Source: Paracoccus aminovorans
GTDB lineage: Bacteria > Pseudomonadota > Alphaproteobacteria > Rhodobacterales > Rhodobacteraceae
Length of the DNA stretch: 64,000 bases
Reading direction: 5' to 3'
Assembly (NCBI RefSeq): GCF_001546115.1
Contig: NZ_KQ955208.1
Coordinates: 717,653-781,652 of the forward strand
Numbering within the stretch: the first letter of the stretch is position 1; every line of letters begins with the position of its first letter. A program made the position numbers and the translations under genes. Shown here piece after piece: positions 1-7,975 of this stretch. The notes beneath the pieces are model-generated. The model was not told where the DNA came from. It saw only the letters and a program-made list of their open reading frames with translations, and made no database searches.

Positions 1-1690
1 ACCAATTGCACCCGTAAACTTCATGAATGCCGAGGTTACAGCGCTCTGCAGCTTGTTCGGCCCCACCATCAGCGTCATATTGCCGCCGATCACCTCATGG
101 TGGTTGTTGCCCACCTCAATAGATTTGTTGTTGCCCACGCTTTCGGACTGATTGCGATCCACCCGTTTGGCGCGATTATTCTCGACGTGAATTTCGTGAT
201 CGCGCTCCGCGTGCAGGTAAACCTTCTCTCGCCCTTTTTCATCCTCGAAGCTGATCTCGTTGAAGCCATTGCCTTTATGCGTCTTGGAGCGCCAGACGGC
301 CTTCGTCTTATGCTCGGGCAGCGGATAGGGCGTATTGTTCTTCCCATTGAACACATTCCCCGTGACCAGTGGCTTGTCTGGATCCCCTTCGAGGAACTCG
401 ACCACCACCTCCATGCCGATGCGCGGGATGACCATGCCGCCCCAGCCGGCGCCGGCCCAGTTCTGCGACACCCGGCAGCGCATCGAGAACGCCCCGCTCA
501 GGTCCCAGTGGAACCGCACCAGGATCCGGCCATATTCGTCGCAGTCGATCTCGCCCTCGCCCACCACCATCGCGGTCTGCGGCCCATGCACCACCGGCAC
601 CGCCGTGCGCCGCGGCGGGGCCATCGGCGCCGTGTCCGGCATCAGGGCGTAGCTGCCGGTGAACGCATAGCCGTCGCTGCCTTGACCGCCGGAGCCATAG
701 GCCTCGGACACGAAATGGTGCGAGGCCGAGAGGCACAGATAGGTCCCGCCCGTGCCCGGCACCGGATCGCCCGACAAGGTCACCCGCTTCCCCGCCCGCA
801 GGCTGGCGCAATCGCCCACCGCGCGGTTGCGGCGATCCGCGCCGCGCTCCTGCGAGGTGCGCAGCCCGGCGACGATCTTGCCCACGTCCTGCGCCAGGTA
901 GTCGCCGGGATAATCGAAGCTCTCGATGGCGCCTTGCGCATGGGCGGCGTCGCCCAGCCGGTCCGCCTCCATCGCCGCGTCGGGGGTCTTGAAGTTGTAG
1001 TCCGTCAGCCGGATGGCGCCGGTGGTCAGGTTGCGCTCGGGCGACCAGTCCCAGAAATGCTCGTCCTCGGCCTGGTGGTGGCCGTCGTAGCTCTTGTAGG
1101 GCCGGGCGCCGATCGTCTCATGCGCCAGCACGTCGTCGGTCAGGACCAGCGTGTGCGAGCCCATGGCGTGGCGGAAATGGAAGCTGATCCCGTGTCGCTC
1201 CATCTGCCGGCGGGCGAAATCGAGGTCGCTTTCGCGATACTGCACGGTGTATTCCAGCACCGGGTAGTCCTGCGAGAGCTGGAATTCGACCGCCGGATCG
1301 CCGAGCTGGGCGTAGTCCGAGAGCAGTTCCTGCAGGATCTGGACCACGGTCTTGTCGTGGAAGATGCGCTGGTTGCGGCGGCGGCTCGCCAGCCAGAACC
1401 AGGGCCGCAGGGTCAGGTCGTAGCGATGGCCGTTCTCGCCCACCGCGGGCCTGCGTCACGATCCCGTCAAAGGGCTGCGTGCCGTCGCGGGTCTCGATCT
1501 CGACCGTGGCATGGGTGCCGATCAGCGCGTCGAAGTCGAGGTCGGGGCGGGTAGCCAGTGCCTCGATCCGGTATTCGAAGAGGTCGTTCAGGTGATCCGT
1601 GCCATCGAAACGCAGGAGCGCCAGGGTGTCGGGGCCGAGCGCGGTGGTGAGGCGCCCGAGACGCTCGGACTGGCGCAGGGGGGCGTTCAT
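1..1690 (-). pseudogene. vgrG: type VI secretion tip protein VgrG, frameshifted and cut by window edge
   Basis: VgrG forms the trimeric spike of the type VI secretion system. The ATG at 1690 has GGAGG about nine bases upstream and opens the gp27-like domain. From 1441 leftward the reading continues in another frame with typical family segments, among them the tail phrases VEFLEGDPDKPLVTGN (about 420-360) and VGNNHHEVIGGNM near 115, the start of the gp5-like repeat domain. The two frames join between about 1441 and 1447, where one extra base (or two missing) breaks the gene. Both halves are otherwise stop-free, so a sequencing error is possible. The C-terminus lies outside the window. No other type VI gene is visible here, so this may be an orphan vgrG. 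Identity is secure; functionality is doubtful. Confidence 0.82.
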
Positions 1691-1967
1691 GAAAAGGCCT
1701 CCGCAGGGGAAATGGGTCAAGAAAATCTGCGGGGAGTGTGCATGACCGGAACGGTGATGCCAAGACTGCAAGATTACCAAGCGCGCAAGACGGTGCGCGC
1801 GCGGTCACCAGCGGGTCACCGGCCCCGGATTCGACCAGATTGCACGATCTTCGACGCCTTTGCATCTTCGCGCCGCCAAGAAGCTCGCTTCCCCGAGGCC
1901 TCGGATCCTGCCCTTTCGTGCCGTCTCGTGTCATCTGCTGCACTGGGGTGACAAAGCAATTTCTGGC

Positions 1968-2012
1968 TTCACATCGAAGATGTCAGCGGTTCAAATCCGT
2001 TATCGCCCACCA
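1968..2012 (+). other. 3' part of tRNA-Val(CAC), probable integration-site scar
   Basis: The segment folds as the 3' half of a tRNA. It has the anticodon loop TTCACAT (anticodon CAC), a 3' anticodon strand CGAAG, variable loop ATGTC, T-arm AGCGG/CCGTT around TTCAAAT, acceptor strand ATCGCCC, discriminator A and encoded CCA. Upstream of the anticodon loop the match stops: base 1967 cannot pair with 1975 and no D-arm or 5' acceptor GGGCGAT follows further left. It is therefore not a complete tRNA gene. Breakage in the anticodon loop is a common crossover point for tRNA-targeting integrases, so I read this as the displaced att copy of an integrated element. Confidence 0.7.
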
Positions 2013-2019
2013 TGTTTCC

Positions 2020-2061
2020 AAAGGCGCTAAGGCAGGTTTAACAACCCCTTAGCGCCTTTTT
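2020..2061 (+). terminator. rho-independent terminator after the tRNA-Val remnant
   Basis: AAAGGCGCTAAGG and CCTTAGCGCCTTT form a 13-bp stem ending in a T run, eight bases after the CCA of the tRNA fragment. It is probably the original terminator of the tRNA gene and moved with its 3' end. Confidence 0.75.
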
Positions 2062-2266
2062 CATACCCCTCCCGACATCTTGTCACCATTCCCGAAGATG
2101 TCCGCGGTCACCGCGCGGTCACTGGAATTCGGGCAGCAGGGTCACCGAGATGCGGCGGAACTCGCTCACAGGGAAAGGACTGTAGCGTGACACGAATTTT
2201 TGCACGGCGTGACAGTAAGATTTGCAGCAGACGAGTTTTGCGAAACACCCCCCTTAATCGCGCCGT

Positions 2267-3060
2267 TCACGCCAGCATGATCGGCTCGGATAGCGGGTCG
2301 CCTGTGATGGGCCAGGGGTCGATCTGACCCGGCCCGCCGAGGCCGGTGCAGGCATGGTCTCGGACCAGCTGCCATGCGATCTCGACCAACGCAAGCATCT
2401 CCGCATCCCATGCCGGATCGTCCTCGACCCGTGCGCCGGTCAGCGCCATGCGGATCATCTGCGCCAGCGCGTCATTGGTCCGTTTGCCCGGCGCCGGATA
2501 GACCGAACCGCGCAAATGCAGCCCGTCGGCATAGATCGATGCCGGCGCGACCATGTCGATTGCCGCGCGCACCAGGAGCGGGGCCGGCACCATGAAGACG
2601 TCCAACCCCTCGACCTCGGGCCTGGCGCGCAGCCAAAGCACCAGCCGCCATAGCTTGCGCAGGGTGTCTTCGTTCAAGTCCGCGCCCTCGGGCGAATGCG
2701 GCGGGTAGATCAGCATCAGCTTGCAGCCCTTGGCACGCGCTGTGACCGCGAAGTTGAAGAACGCGTGATAGCTGACGGCGCCCTCGGCCGAGTTCGGTTC
2801 GGCCAGGCCGGTCGTAAGGTCGCCGATCTCGGTGATGATCAGCGCGCCGGAATAGGCGCCGGTGCGGTCGGGCCCGTTGGCCGTCCATCGCTCGGCCGCG
2901 CTGGTAACCGGAACCGTCCCGCCAGCATCTCCGAGATCGGCGCGAAGCTGCCTCGGGGCTGGAACTCGACCGGAGCGCCCAAGGCATCGCCAACGGCAAG
3001 GCCGAGCAGCGCCCCTGCGCCTCGGTCACCTACGGAACGTCGGGTGCCGGAACAATCCAT
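2267..3060 (-). pseudogene. chimeric remnant: ADP-ribosylglycohydrolase N-terminus joined to an unknown (SGNH-like) C-terminus
   Basis: From ATG 3060 the first about 43 codons read as the start of an ADP-ribosylglycohydrolase (DraG family): a GALLGLAVGDALGAPVEFQ segment, then SEMLAG. The usual metal-binding TDDT that should follow is missing. At about 2930 recognisable sequence switches to another frame that stays open to the stop at 2267. It encodes an unrelated stretch with YPPHSPEGADLNEDTL and, near its end, YADGLHL, a D-x-x-H arrangement seen in the last block of SGNH hydrolases. The joint looks like a deletion that fused two unrelated gene pieces. The SGNH assignment is weak; neither piece is complete. 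Confidence 0.55.
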
Positions 3061-3136
3061 ATGCTGAACGAGGCCCGAGATAAACCACATTCGGGGGAGT
3101 AAAGCATGGCAACAGGACAAGCACCAATCTGCGTGC

Positions 3137-3537
3137 CCGGATACCTGCCATTCGCCCAATCCGGCGGTCAGTTGGGTCGTCGGGAAAACAGTCGCCCGGA
3201 CTGTTTTCTAATCCTCCTCCATCCATCTGGTCAGCAAGCTCTACGAGCAGACCTCCGTCATCGTCACCACCAACCTGGCATTCGGGGAGTGGCCGGCCGT
3301 CTTCGGAGACGCGAAGATGACCACCGCGCTGCTCGATCGCCTCACCCACCATTGCGACATCGTCGAAACCGGCAACGACAGCTGGCGCATCAAAACACAA
3401 GCCTGAACGCCTTCGAAACGCAGGCCCGCGTCGGCTGCGCCAGCTGGAAAGCTACGCCGCCACGGGCCTGCTCACCACAGCGCCGGAGGGGTCCCTTTTG
3501 GACGCCGGTAGGGGGCACCATTCAACGCCGACTGACA
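3137..3537 (+). mobile_element. istB: IS21-family remnant: 3' end of istB and right terminus
   Basis: Two blocks of the IS21 helper ATPase IstB are readable on the plus strand. GYLPFAQSGGQL starts at 3139. From 3227 to the TGA at 3406 the frame reads the IstB tail ([20 protein letters not shown], then [16 protein letters not shown]). About 43 extra bases holding a perfect palindrome (3175-3217) separate the blocks and shift the frame. Downstream a noncoding tail with two GGGG-rich repeats runs to CGCCGACTGACA at 3537, which resembles an IS21 right end (TGTCAGTCGGCG inward). istA and the left half of istB are absent. The element sits inside the integrase remnant. Confidence 0.8.
3184..3208. 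repeat. palindromic insert inside the istB remnant
   Basis: GAAAACAGTC (3184-3193) and GACTGTTTTC (3199-3208) are perfect complements around a 5-base loop. They sit exactly where IstB should read LFH between GGQL and LVSKLYE. This could be a tiny insertion or the scar of one, and it could act as a terminator. Confidence 0.6.
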
Positions 3538-4252
3538 GACAGGCCAAGATCAGCAGCCGCATGGCCGAACTGGTCACAACGTCGCCGCGGTAGTCCTTCA
3601 GTGAGGCATAGAAGTCCGGCCCATCGGCGGATGCCATGGCAGCGCGGTTCTGCACGGGCGGCTTAGGTGCTAACGCCCCCTTGCACATCGCGCGGGGTTC
3701 ACCGTCAGCAGCCCCTCGGCCACCGCCAGCGTAAAAACCTCGGTTACGTCCCGCAAGACCCGCTGCGCCACTTCCATCGCGCCGCGCTTCTCGATCGCGC
3801 GCACCATGTCCAGCACATCGCGCGGCTTGATCTCGTCCAAGTGCAGCCGCCCCAACGCGGATAAACGTCATGCTCAACCCGCGACCGAACGCGGGTGAAA
3901 TAGGACTCAGACAGTCGCACGCGCTTGGCAGCAAGCCAACGGTCGGCGATCTCCTTGAACTGCGGTGCGGTCGAGGGTGCGGGCTGGTCAGGCTCTTCCT
4001 TCGCGCTCGGGTCGCCACCACGGGCGAGAATGGCGCGGGCTTCGGCGGCCTTCAGGCGCGCATCGGCTAAACCCACCTCGGAGTAGCGTCCGAAGGTCAG
4101 AGTCCGTTGCCGCCCGTCCCTCGTGAAATTCATGCGCCAGGACTTGCCGCCCGCGGGCGTGACAAAGAGATAGAGGCCGCCTCGGTCAGCCGCTTTATAG
4201 GCGCGCTCGGCGGGCTTCAGATGCCTGATTCTCGCATCGCTCAGGGTCATGG
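3538..4252 (-). pseudogene. int: P4-type tyrosine recombinase (integrase), truncated and frameshifted
   Basis: The ATG at 4252 opens MTLSDARIRHLKPAERAYK followed by GGLYLFVTPAGGKSWR, the DUF4102 arm-binding domain of P4-like integrases. The core-binding SAM-like domain follows (RWLAAKRVRLSESYFTR). Near 3856 the reading moves to another frame (LHLDEIKPRDVLDMVRAIEK to LLTVNPARC), and near 3690 to a third (FYASLKDYRGDVVTSSAMR, then LLILACLSV). There the gene ends at the IS21 terminus, so the catalytic R-H-R-Y residues are lost. The gene points away from tRNA-Leu, the usual layout for an integrase at its att site. It is clearly inactive. Confidence 0.85.
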
Positions 4253-4268
4253 TATTTTCCCCTCCAGG

Positions 4269-4297
4269 CATGGTATCGGCAGGAGCGCGATACCATG
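4269..4297. promoter_or_regulatory. 10-bp inverted repeat upstream of the integrase remnant
   Basis: CATGGTATCG (4269-4278) and CGATACCATG (4288-4297) are perfect inverted arms with a 9-base spacer, 17 bases before the integrase start. The position suits an operator for integrase or excisionase control, or a recombinase arm site. Assignment is inference. Confidence 0.45.
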
Positions 4298-4410
4298 GAT
4301 TAGCCGTGGATACCCGCGAACGTCGGTGAACGCCGGCGGACGCCGAACCGCCAGAACCCTGCAATTTCTTGCGTTTTTAGGGGTCTAACGGACGACTATG
4401 AAAGGTTAAC

Positions 4411-4494
4411 TGGTACCCGAGGTCGGACTCGAACCGACATGCCTTGCGGCGGCGGATTTTGAATCCGCTGCGTCTACCATTCCGCCACTCGGGC
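4411..4494 (-). tRNA. tRNA-Leu (anticodon CAA)
   Basis: The 84-nt gene has acceptor GCCCGAG pairing with CTCGGGT (G-U at the first pair), an anticodon stem GCGGA around loop TTCAAAA (anticodon CAA, reads UUG), a long variable arm typical of class II tRNAs, T-loop TTCGAGT and encoded CCA. It lies 50 bp downstream of lipA in the same direction. The integrase remnant begins about 160 bp past its 3' end, so it may once have been an integration target, although no duplicated 3' end of this tRNA was found in the window. Confidence 0.97.
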
Positions 4495-4544
4495 CTTCCA
4501 CGCCACCGCGTAAGGCGCTGCGCGCGTTTTTGCAAGAGGCCGTG

Positions 4545-5492
4545 TCAGGCGCGGCCCAGCTTCTCCATCCGCGCCGCCCGCATCCGCGCGAAATCGTCGC
4601 CGGCGTGATACGAGGACCGCGTCAAGGGCGTCGCCGAGACCATCAGGAAGCCCTTGCCATAGGCGGCCTTCTCATAGCTCTTGAATTCCTCGGGGGTCAC
4701 GAAGCGATCGACGCGGTGATGCTTGGGCGTCGGCTGCAGATACTGGCCGATGGTCATGAAGTCGATGTCGGCGGCACGCATGTCGTCCATGACCTGCAAC
4801 ACGCCCTGGCGGTCCTCGCCCAGGCCCACCATGATGCCCGACTTGGTGAACATGCCGGGGTCGAGTTCCTTCACCCGCTGCAACAGCCGCAGCGAGTGGA
4901 AATAGCGCGCGCCGGGCCGCACGGTCGGGTAGAGCCCGGGCACGGTTTCCAGGTTGTGGTTGAACACGTCCGGCCGCGCCTCGACCACGGTCTCCAGCGC
5001 GGCGGGGCCGCATTTCAGGAAGTCCGGGGTCAGCACCTCGATGGTGGACTTGGGCGAGCGGTGGCGGATGGCGCGGATGGTCTGGGCGAAATGCTCGGCC
5101 CCGCCGTCGCCCAGGTCGTCGCGGTCGACCGAGGTCAGCACGACATGGTTCAGCCCCAGCTTCTGCACGGCATGGGCGACGCGGCCCGGCTCGAAGGCGT
5201 CCAGCGCATCGGGCTTGCCGGTCTGCACGTTGCAGAAGGAACAGCCGCGGGTGCAGATCTCGCCCATGATCATCATGGTGGCATGGCCCTGGCTCCAGCA
5301 CTCGCCGACGTTCGGGCAGCCCGCCTCTTCGCAGACGGTGGACAGGCGATGCTCGCGCAGCAGGTCGCGCGTGTCCTTGTAGCCCTGGCTGGTCGGCGCC
5401 TTGACCCGGATCCAGTCCGGCTTCTTGGGCTGGGACTGGTCGGGGCGATGGGCCTTCTCGGGGTGGCGCAGAACCGGGGGCATGTCCGCCAT
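4545..5492 (-). CDS. lipA: lipoyl synthase
   Basis: This radical SAM enzyme inserts two sulfurs into protein-bound octanoyl groups to make lipoate for pyruvate and 2-oxoglutarate dehydrogenases. At 315 residues it has normal family length. The auxiliary cluster cysteines are C54, C59 and C65 ([12 protein letters not shown]). The radical SAM triad C80, C84, C87 (CTRGCSFC) follows, and the C-terminal RSSY that supplies a serine ligand is present. It is cytoplasmic. The gene is divergent from the peroxiredoxin gene with about 120 bp between starts; a partner lipB is not in view. Confidence 0.97.
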   Translation of the reverse strand: MADMPPVLRHPEKAHRPDQSQPKKPDWIRVKAPTSQGYKDTRDLLREHRLSTVCEEAGCPNVGECWSQGHATMMIMGEICTRGCSFCNVQTGKPDALDAFEPGRVAHAVQKLGLNHVVLTSVDRDDLGDGGAEHFAQTIRAIRHRSPKSTIEVLTPDFLKCGPAALETVVEARPDVFNHNLETVPGLYPTVRPGARYFHSLRLLQRVKELDPGMFTKSGIMVGLGEDRQGVLQVMDDMRAADIDFMTIGQYLQPTPKHHRVDRFVTPEEFKSYEKAAYGKGFLMVSATPLTRSSYHAGDDFARMRAARMEKLGRA

Positions 5493-5615
5493 GTCGGCAT
5501 CCTTTGCTGATTTCCGGCATAACTAAGGGTTTTTCGCCCCTTGATCAACGGTCCTGCAGGGTGCATCTAAAGCCCGTCGATGCCGCGCCGCAGCATCGGC
5601 CTGAGGGAGGAGCGG

Positions 5616-6182
5616 ATGTTGAAAGGACCAAAGATGAAAAAAGGCGATCTGCTTCCCGACGTGACCTTCCAGACCCGCGTGCGCGACGAGGCCGTGGGCG
5701 GCCCGAACCCCTATCGCTGGCAGGCGATGACCACGGCCGACTATTTCGCCGGCAAGCGCGTGGTGCTGTTCTCGCTGCCCGGCGCGTTCACGCCCACCTG
5801 CTCGACCTATCAGCTGCCCGGCTTCGAGAAGGCCGCCGATGAAATGGCGACCCTGGGCATCGACGCGATCTATTGCATGTCGGTCAACGACAGCTTCGTG
5901 ATGAACCAATGGGCCAAGGGCCAGAACCTTGAAAACGTGAAGGTGATCCCCGACGGCTCGGGCGCGTTCACCGACAAGGTCGGCATGCTGGTGCGCAAGG
6001 ACAACCTGGGCTTCGGCGCCCGCAGCTGGCGCTATGCCGCCATCGTCAACGACGGCCGCGTCGAGGCCTGGTTCGAAGAGCCCGGCCGCTGCGACGACTG
6101 TCCCGAGGATCCCTATGGCGCCAGTTCGCCCGAATCGGTGCTGGAATGGCTGCGCGCCAACCCGGCGCAAGCCGCCGCCTGA
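5616..6182 (+). CDS. peroxiredoxin (Prx5-like, AhpC/TSA/redoxin)
   Basis: This protein reduces hydrogen peroxide and organic peroxides through a cysteine thiol. The active-site segment PGAFTPTCSTYQLPGF carries the peroxidatic cysteine, and a second pair (CDDC) lies near the C-terminus. Two starts are possible. ATG 5616 has GGGAGGAG just upstream (188 residues). ATG 5634 gives MKKGDLLPDVTF, the conserved family start, and has AAGGA upstream. The family likely uses thioredoxin or glutaredoxin as reductant. The gene is followed by a strong terminator. Confidence 0.93.
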   Translation: MLKGPKMKKGDLLPDVTFQTRVRDEAVGGPNPYRWQAMTTADYFAGKRVVLFSLPGAFTPTCSTYQLPGFEKAADEMATLGIDAIYCMSVNDSFVMNQWAKGQNLENVKVIPDGSGAFTDKVGMLVRKDNLGFGARSWRYAAIVNDGRVEAWFEEPGRCDDCPEDPYGASSPESVLEWLRANPAQAAA

Positions 6183-6202
6183 TCCGACCCTTCGGACACA
6201 CG

Positions 6203-6230
6203 AAAGGGCGCCACCGGGGCGCCCTTTTTC
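6203..6230. terminator. rho-independent terminator, likely bidirectional
   Basis: AAGGGCGCC and GGCGCCCTT form a GC-rich stem with a T run on the plus strand and A residues before it. It can end both the peroxiredoxin transcript and the convergent DUF6456 gene. Confidence 0.85.
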
Positions 6231-6251
6231 ATGGCCGCTGGCCTGCCGGGA

Positions 6252-7433
6252 TCAGCCGATCAGCGGCGCGCCCGAGCCGTAGGTCTCGCGGTAGTGGCGT
6301 TCCAGCCGCATCAGCGCCAGGCGCAGCACGATCTTGCCCGAACGCGCCGACCAGCCCAGCCGGCGCTCGGTCATCTCGACCCCTTCGAGAAAGCAGCAGA
6401 CCCGCAGGCACATGTCGCCCATGCCCGGCCCCAGCTCGCGCAGCGCCGCGGCGACGCGGTTGCGCGCACCCTCGGACCCGCCGCCCATCCCGGCCGAGAC
6501 CCGCGACACATCGACGCCCGAGGTCAGGAAGCGGTCCCAGTTCTGCGTGACGCGCGGTCCCATCTGCGCCAGCTCGAAATCCTCGCGCAGGCGCTCGCCG
6601 GCGGCGACCAGGTCAGGGGCAAGGAACGGCCGGCCGTCCGGTTCGCGCCGTCGCGCCAGCATCAGCAGCGGGCTTTCCGCGATATTGATCCGGGTGCGGC
6701 GGCGGCGGCCGTCCTCGGGGTCGGTGATCTCGCGCTCTTCCCAGTGCCGATGCCGGTCGGCATGGCTGAAGGCGGCGGCCTCCTCGGCGCAGCCCGCCAG
6801 TTCGGGCGCCACCGGGGCGGCCAGGCTGAAATCGGCGCCCTGCGGCATGGCATTGCCGCGCCGGGCCGCCAGCATCGCCCGCAGCGCCTCGCGGCCCTGG
6901 CCCGAGATCGCATAGCGGCTGACCCGGCCCTGCCCCAGCAGCTGCACCCAGGCGCGGATCGCCATGTGCTCGGCCAGCTCACGGTCCAGGATCGCGGTGC
7001 GGATGTCGTCGCGCACGACGATGGCCTTGTCCATGCCGTCGGCCACCACCATCTGCGCACCGGGCTCGGCCAGCCGGCGCAGGATGCGGGCGATCTGGCG
7101 CATGCCGGTGCGGCCCGGCGCCACCGGCGCGGCACCGCGGTCGCGATCCGGAGCGCGCTCGACCGCCTGATCGACCAGCGGATCGTCGCGGCGCGCCTCG
7201 AAGCGGCGAATGCGGCGCAGGATCGTCGAAGCGTGGCAACCCGCCTCGCGCGCCAGCGAGCGGATGGTCTCGCCGCCCTCGACATGGCGCAGATACAGTT
7301 TCAGGTCACCGTCCCGGGTCTGGGAGTCCGTCCCCGCATCGGGCCCTTCACAGGCCGAGACCCCGAAGCCGGCAGGCAGGGCGGCGATCGGGGCTTCCGG
7401 GGCAAAGTCTCCCGTCAAAATCGTCATGGTCAT
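6252..7433 (-). CDS. DUF6456 domain protein with helix-turn-helix
   Basis: A 393-residue protein of a family I associate with Rhodobacteraceae. Residues about 40-75 look like a resolvase/IS630-type helix-turn-helix (TIRSLAREAGCHASTILRRI). A second winged-helix-like part with SRYAISGQGREAL lies near 170. The DUF6456 domain covers the C-terminal half and is rich in conserved arginines and tryptophan (GMGDMCLRVCCFLEGVEMTE). A DNA-binding regulatory role is inferred. It is divergent from the DUF6477 gene across 215 bp, and the two families are commonly neighbours. Confidence 0.85.
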   Translation of the reverse strand: MTMTILTGDFAPEAPIAALPAGFGVSACEGPDAGTDSQTRDGDLKLYLRHVEGGETIRSLAREAGCHASTILRRIRRFEARRDDPLVDQAVERAPDRDRGAAPVAPGRTGMRQIARILRRLAEPGAQMVVADGMDKAIVVRDDIRTAILDRELAEHMAIRAWVQLLGQGRVSRYAISGQGREALRAMLAARRGNAMPQGADFSLAAPVAPELAGCAEEAAAFSHADRHRHWEEREITDPEDGRRRRTRINIAESPLLMLARRREPDGRPFLAPDLVAAGERLREDFELAQMGPRVTQNWDRFLTSGVDVSRVSAGMGGGSEGARNRVAAALRELGPGMGDMCLRVCCFLEGVEMTERRLGWSARSGKIVLRLALMRLERHYRETYGSGAPLIG

Positions 7434-7648
7434 TCCTTCGCTTCCTGCAGACGAGCGGGCAGGCGCTCGCCCATGGGTTGTGTCACCTCCCGCCTCACCA
7501 AAGACAGGATCAGGCCGAGATGGGGCGATATTTGCTAAGAATTCCTAAAGATTCCTTGCCGCGCCGCGCGCAGCACGGCAACGGGACGCAACACACGCAT
7601 TGGTTGTGCAAATTTTCCCCGGTTCCATTCGGAAACGGAGAAAGCGCC

Positions 7649-7975
7649 ATGACGATGATGAGCAATGTGATTGCCTTCCAGCCCCGGCTCGGCCAGCCGC
7701 AGATGCGCCGGCCGCGGCTCTTGGTGCGGGCCGCGCAGGCGGGCCTGGCGGGCTGGAACCGGCGGCGCGACCTGCGCCGGCTGCTGAAATGCGACGAGAC
7801 GCCGCTGGCCGGCGCCGCCCTGGCCCGGCTGCGCGCCGAGGAAGCGCAGCTCGACACTATCCGCCGCGAGGGCCGCGCCGATTACGACGTGCACCGCCAC
7901 ATCATGCTGCTGATCGCCATCCTGGCCGAGACGGCCGAGGCCGCCCCGCGCCCGCTGCCGGCTACTTGCCTCTGA
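7649..7975 (+). CDS. DUF6477 family protein
   Basis: A 108-residue, arginine-rich protein starting MTMMSNVIAFQPRLGQPQ. The start follows a GGAGAAAG Shine-Dalgarno. There is no signal peptide or membrane segment. The basic N-terminal half (RRPRLLVRAAQAG, RRRDLRRLLK) suggests nucleic-acid or membrane-surface contact, but function is unknown. The last 14 bases overlap the 3' end of the convergent HerA-like gene. Confidence 0.8.
   Translation: MTMMSNVIAFQPRLGQPQMRRPRLLVRAAQAGLAGWNRRRDLRRLLKCDETPLAGAALARLRAEEAQLDTIRREGRADYDVHRHIMLLIAILAETAEAAPRPLPATCL

Larger units (their letters stand above)
1801..2125. repeat. imperfect direct repeats flanking the tRNA-Val remnant
   Basis: Two 22-base copies at 1801-1822 and 2104-2125 share 17 positions and contain two GGTCAC units each. 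They lie on either side of the tRNA-Val fragment and its terminator. They could be arm-type sites of a recombinase or remnants of an older duplication; nothing further can be shown from the sequence. Apart from these repeats I see no gene between 1691 and 1967 or between 2062 and 2266. Confidence 0.3.

Noticed and set aside
97..1554. 485-codon open frame opposite vgrG
   Set aside because: It is the complement of clear VgrG sequence; the product is low-complexity and matches no family. High GC at third positions creates such shadows.
1931..2012. Complete tRNA gene
   Set aside because: Only the part from the anticodon loop to CCA can be folded; the 5' acceptor strand and D-arm are missing.
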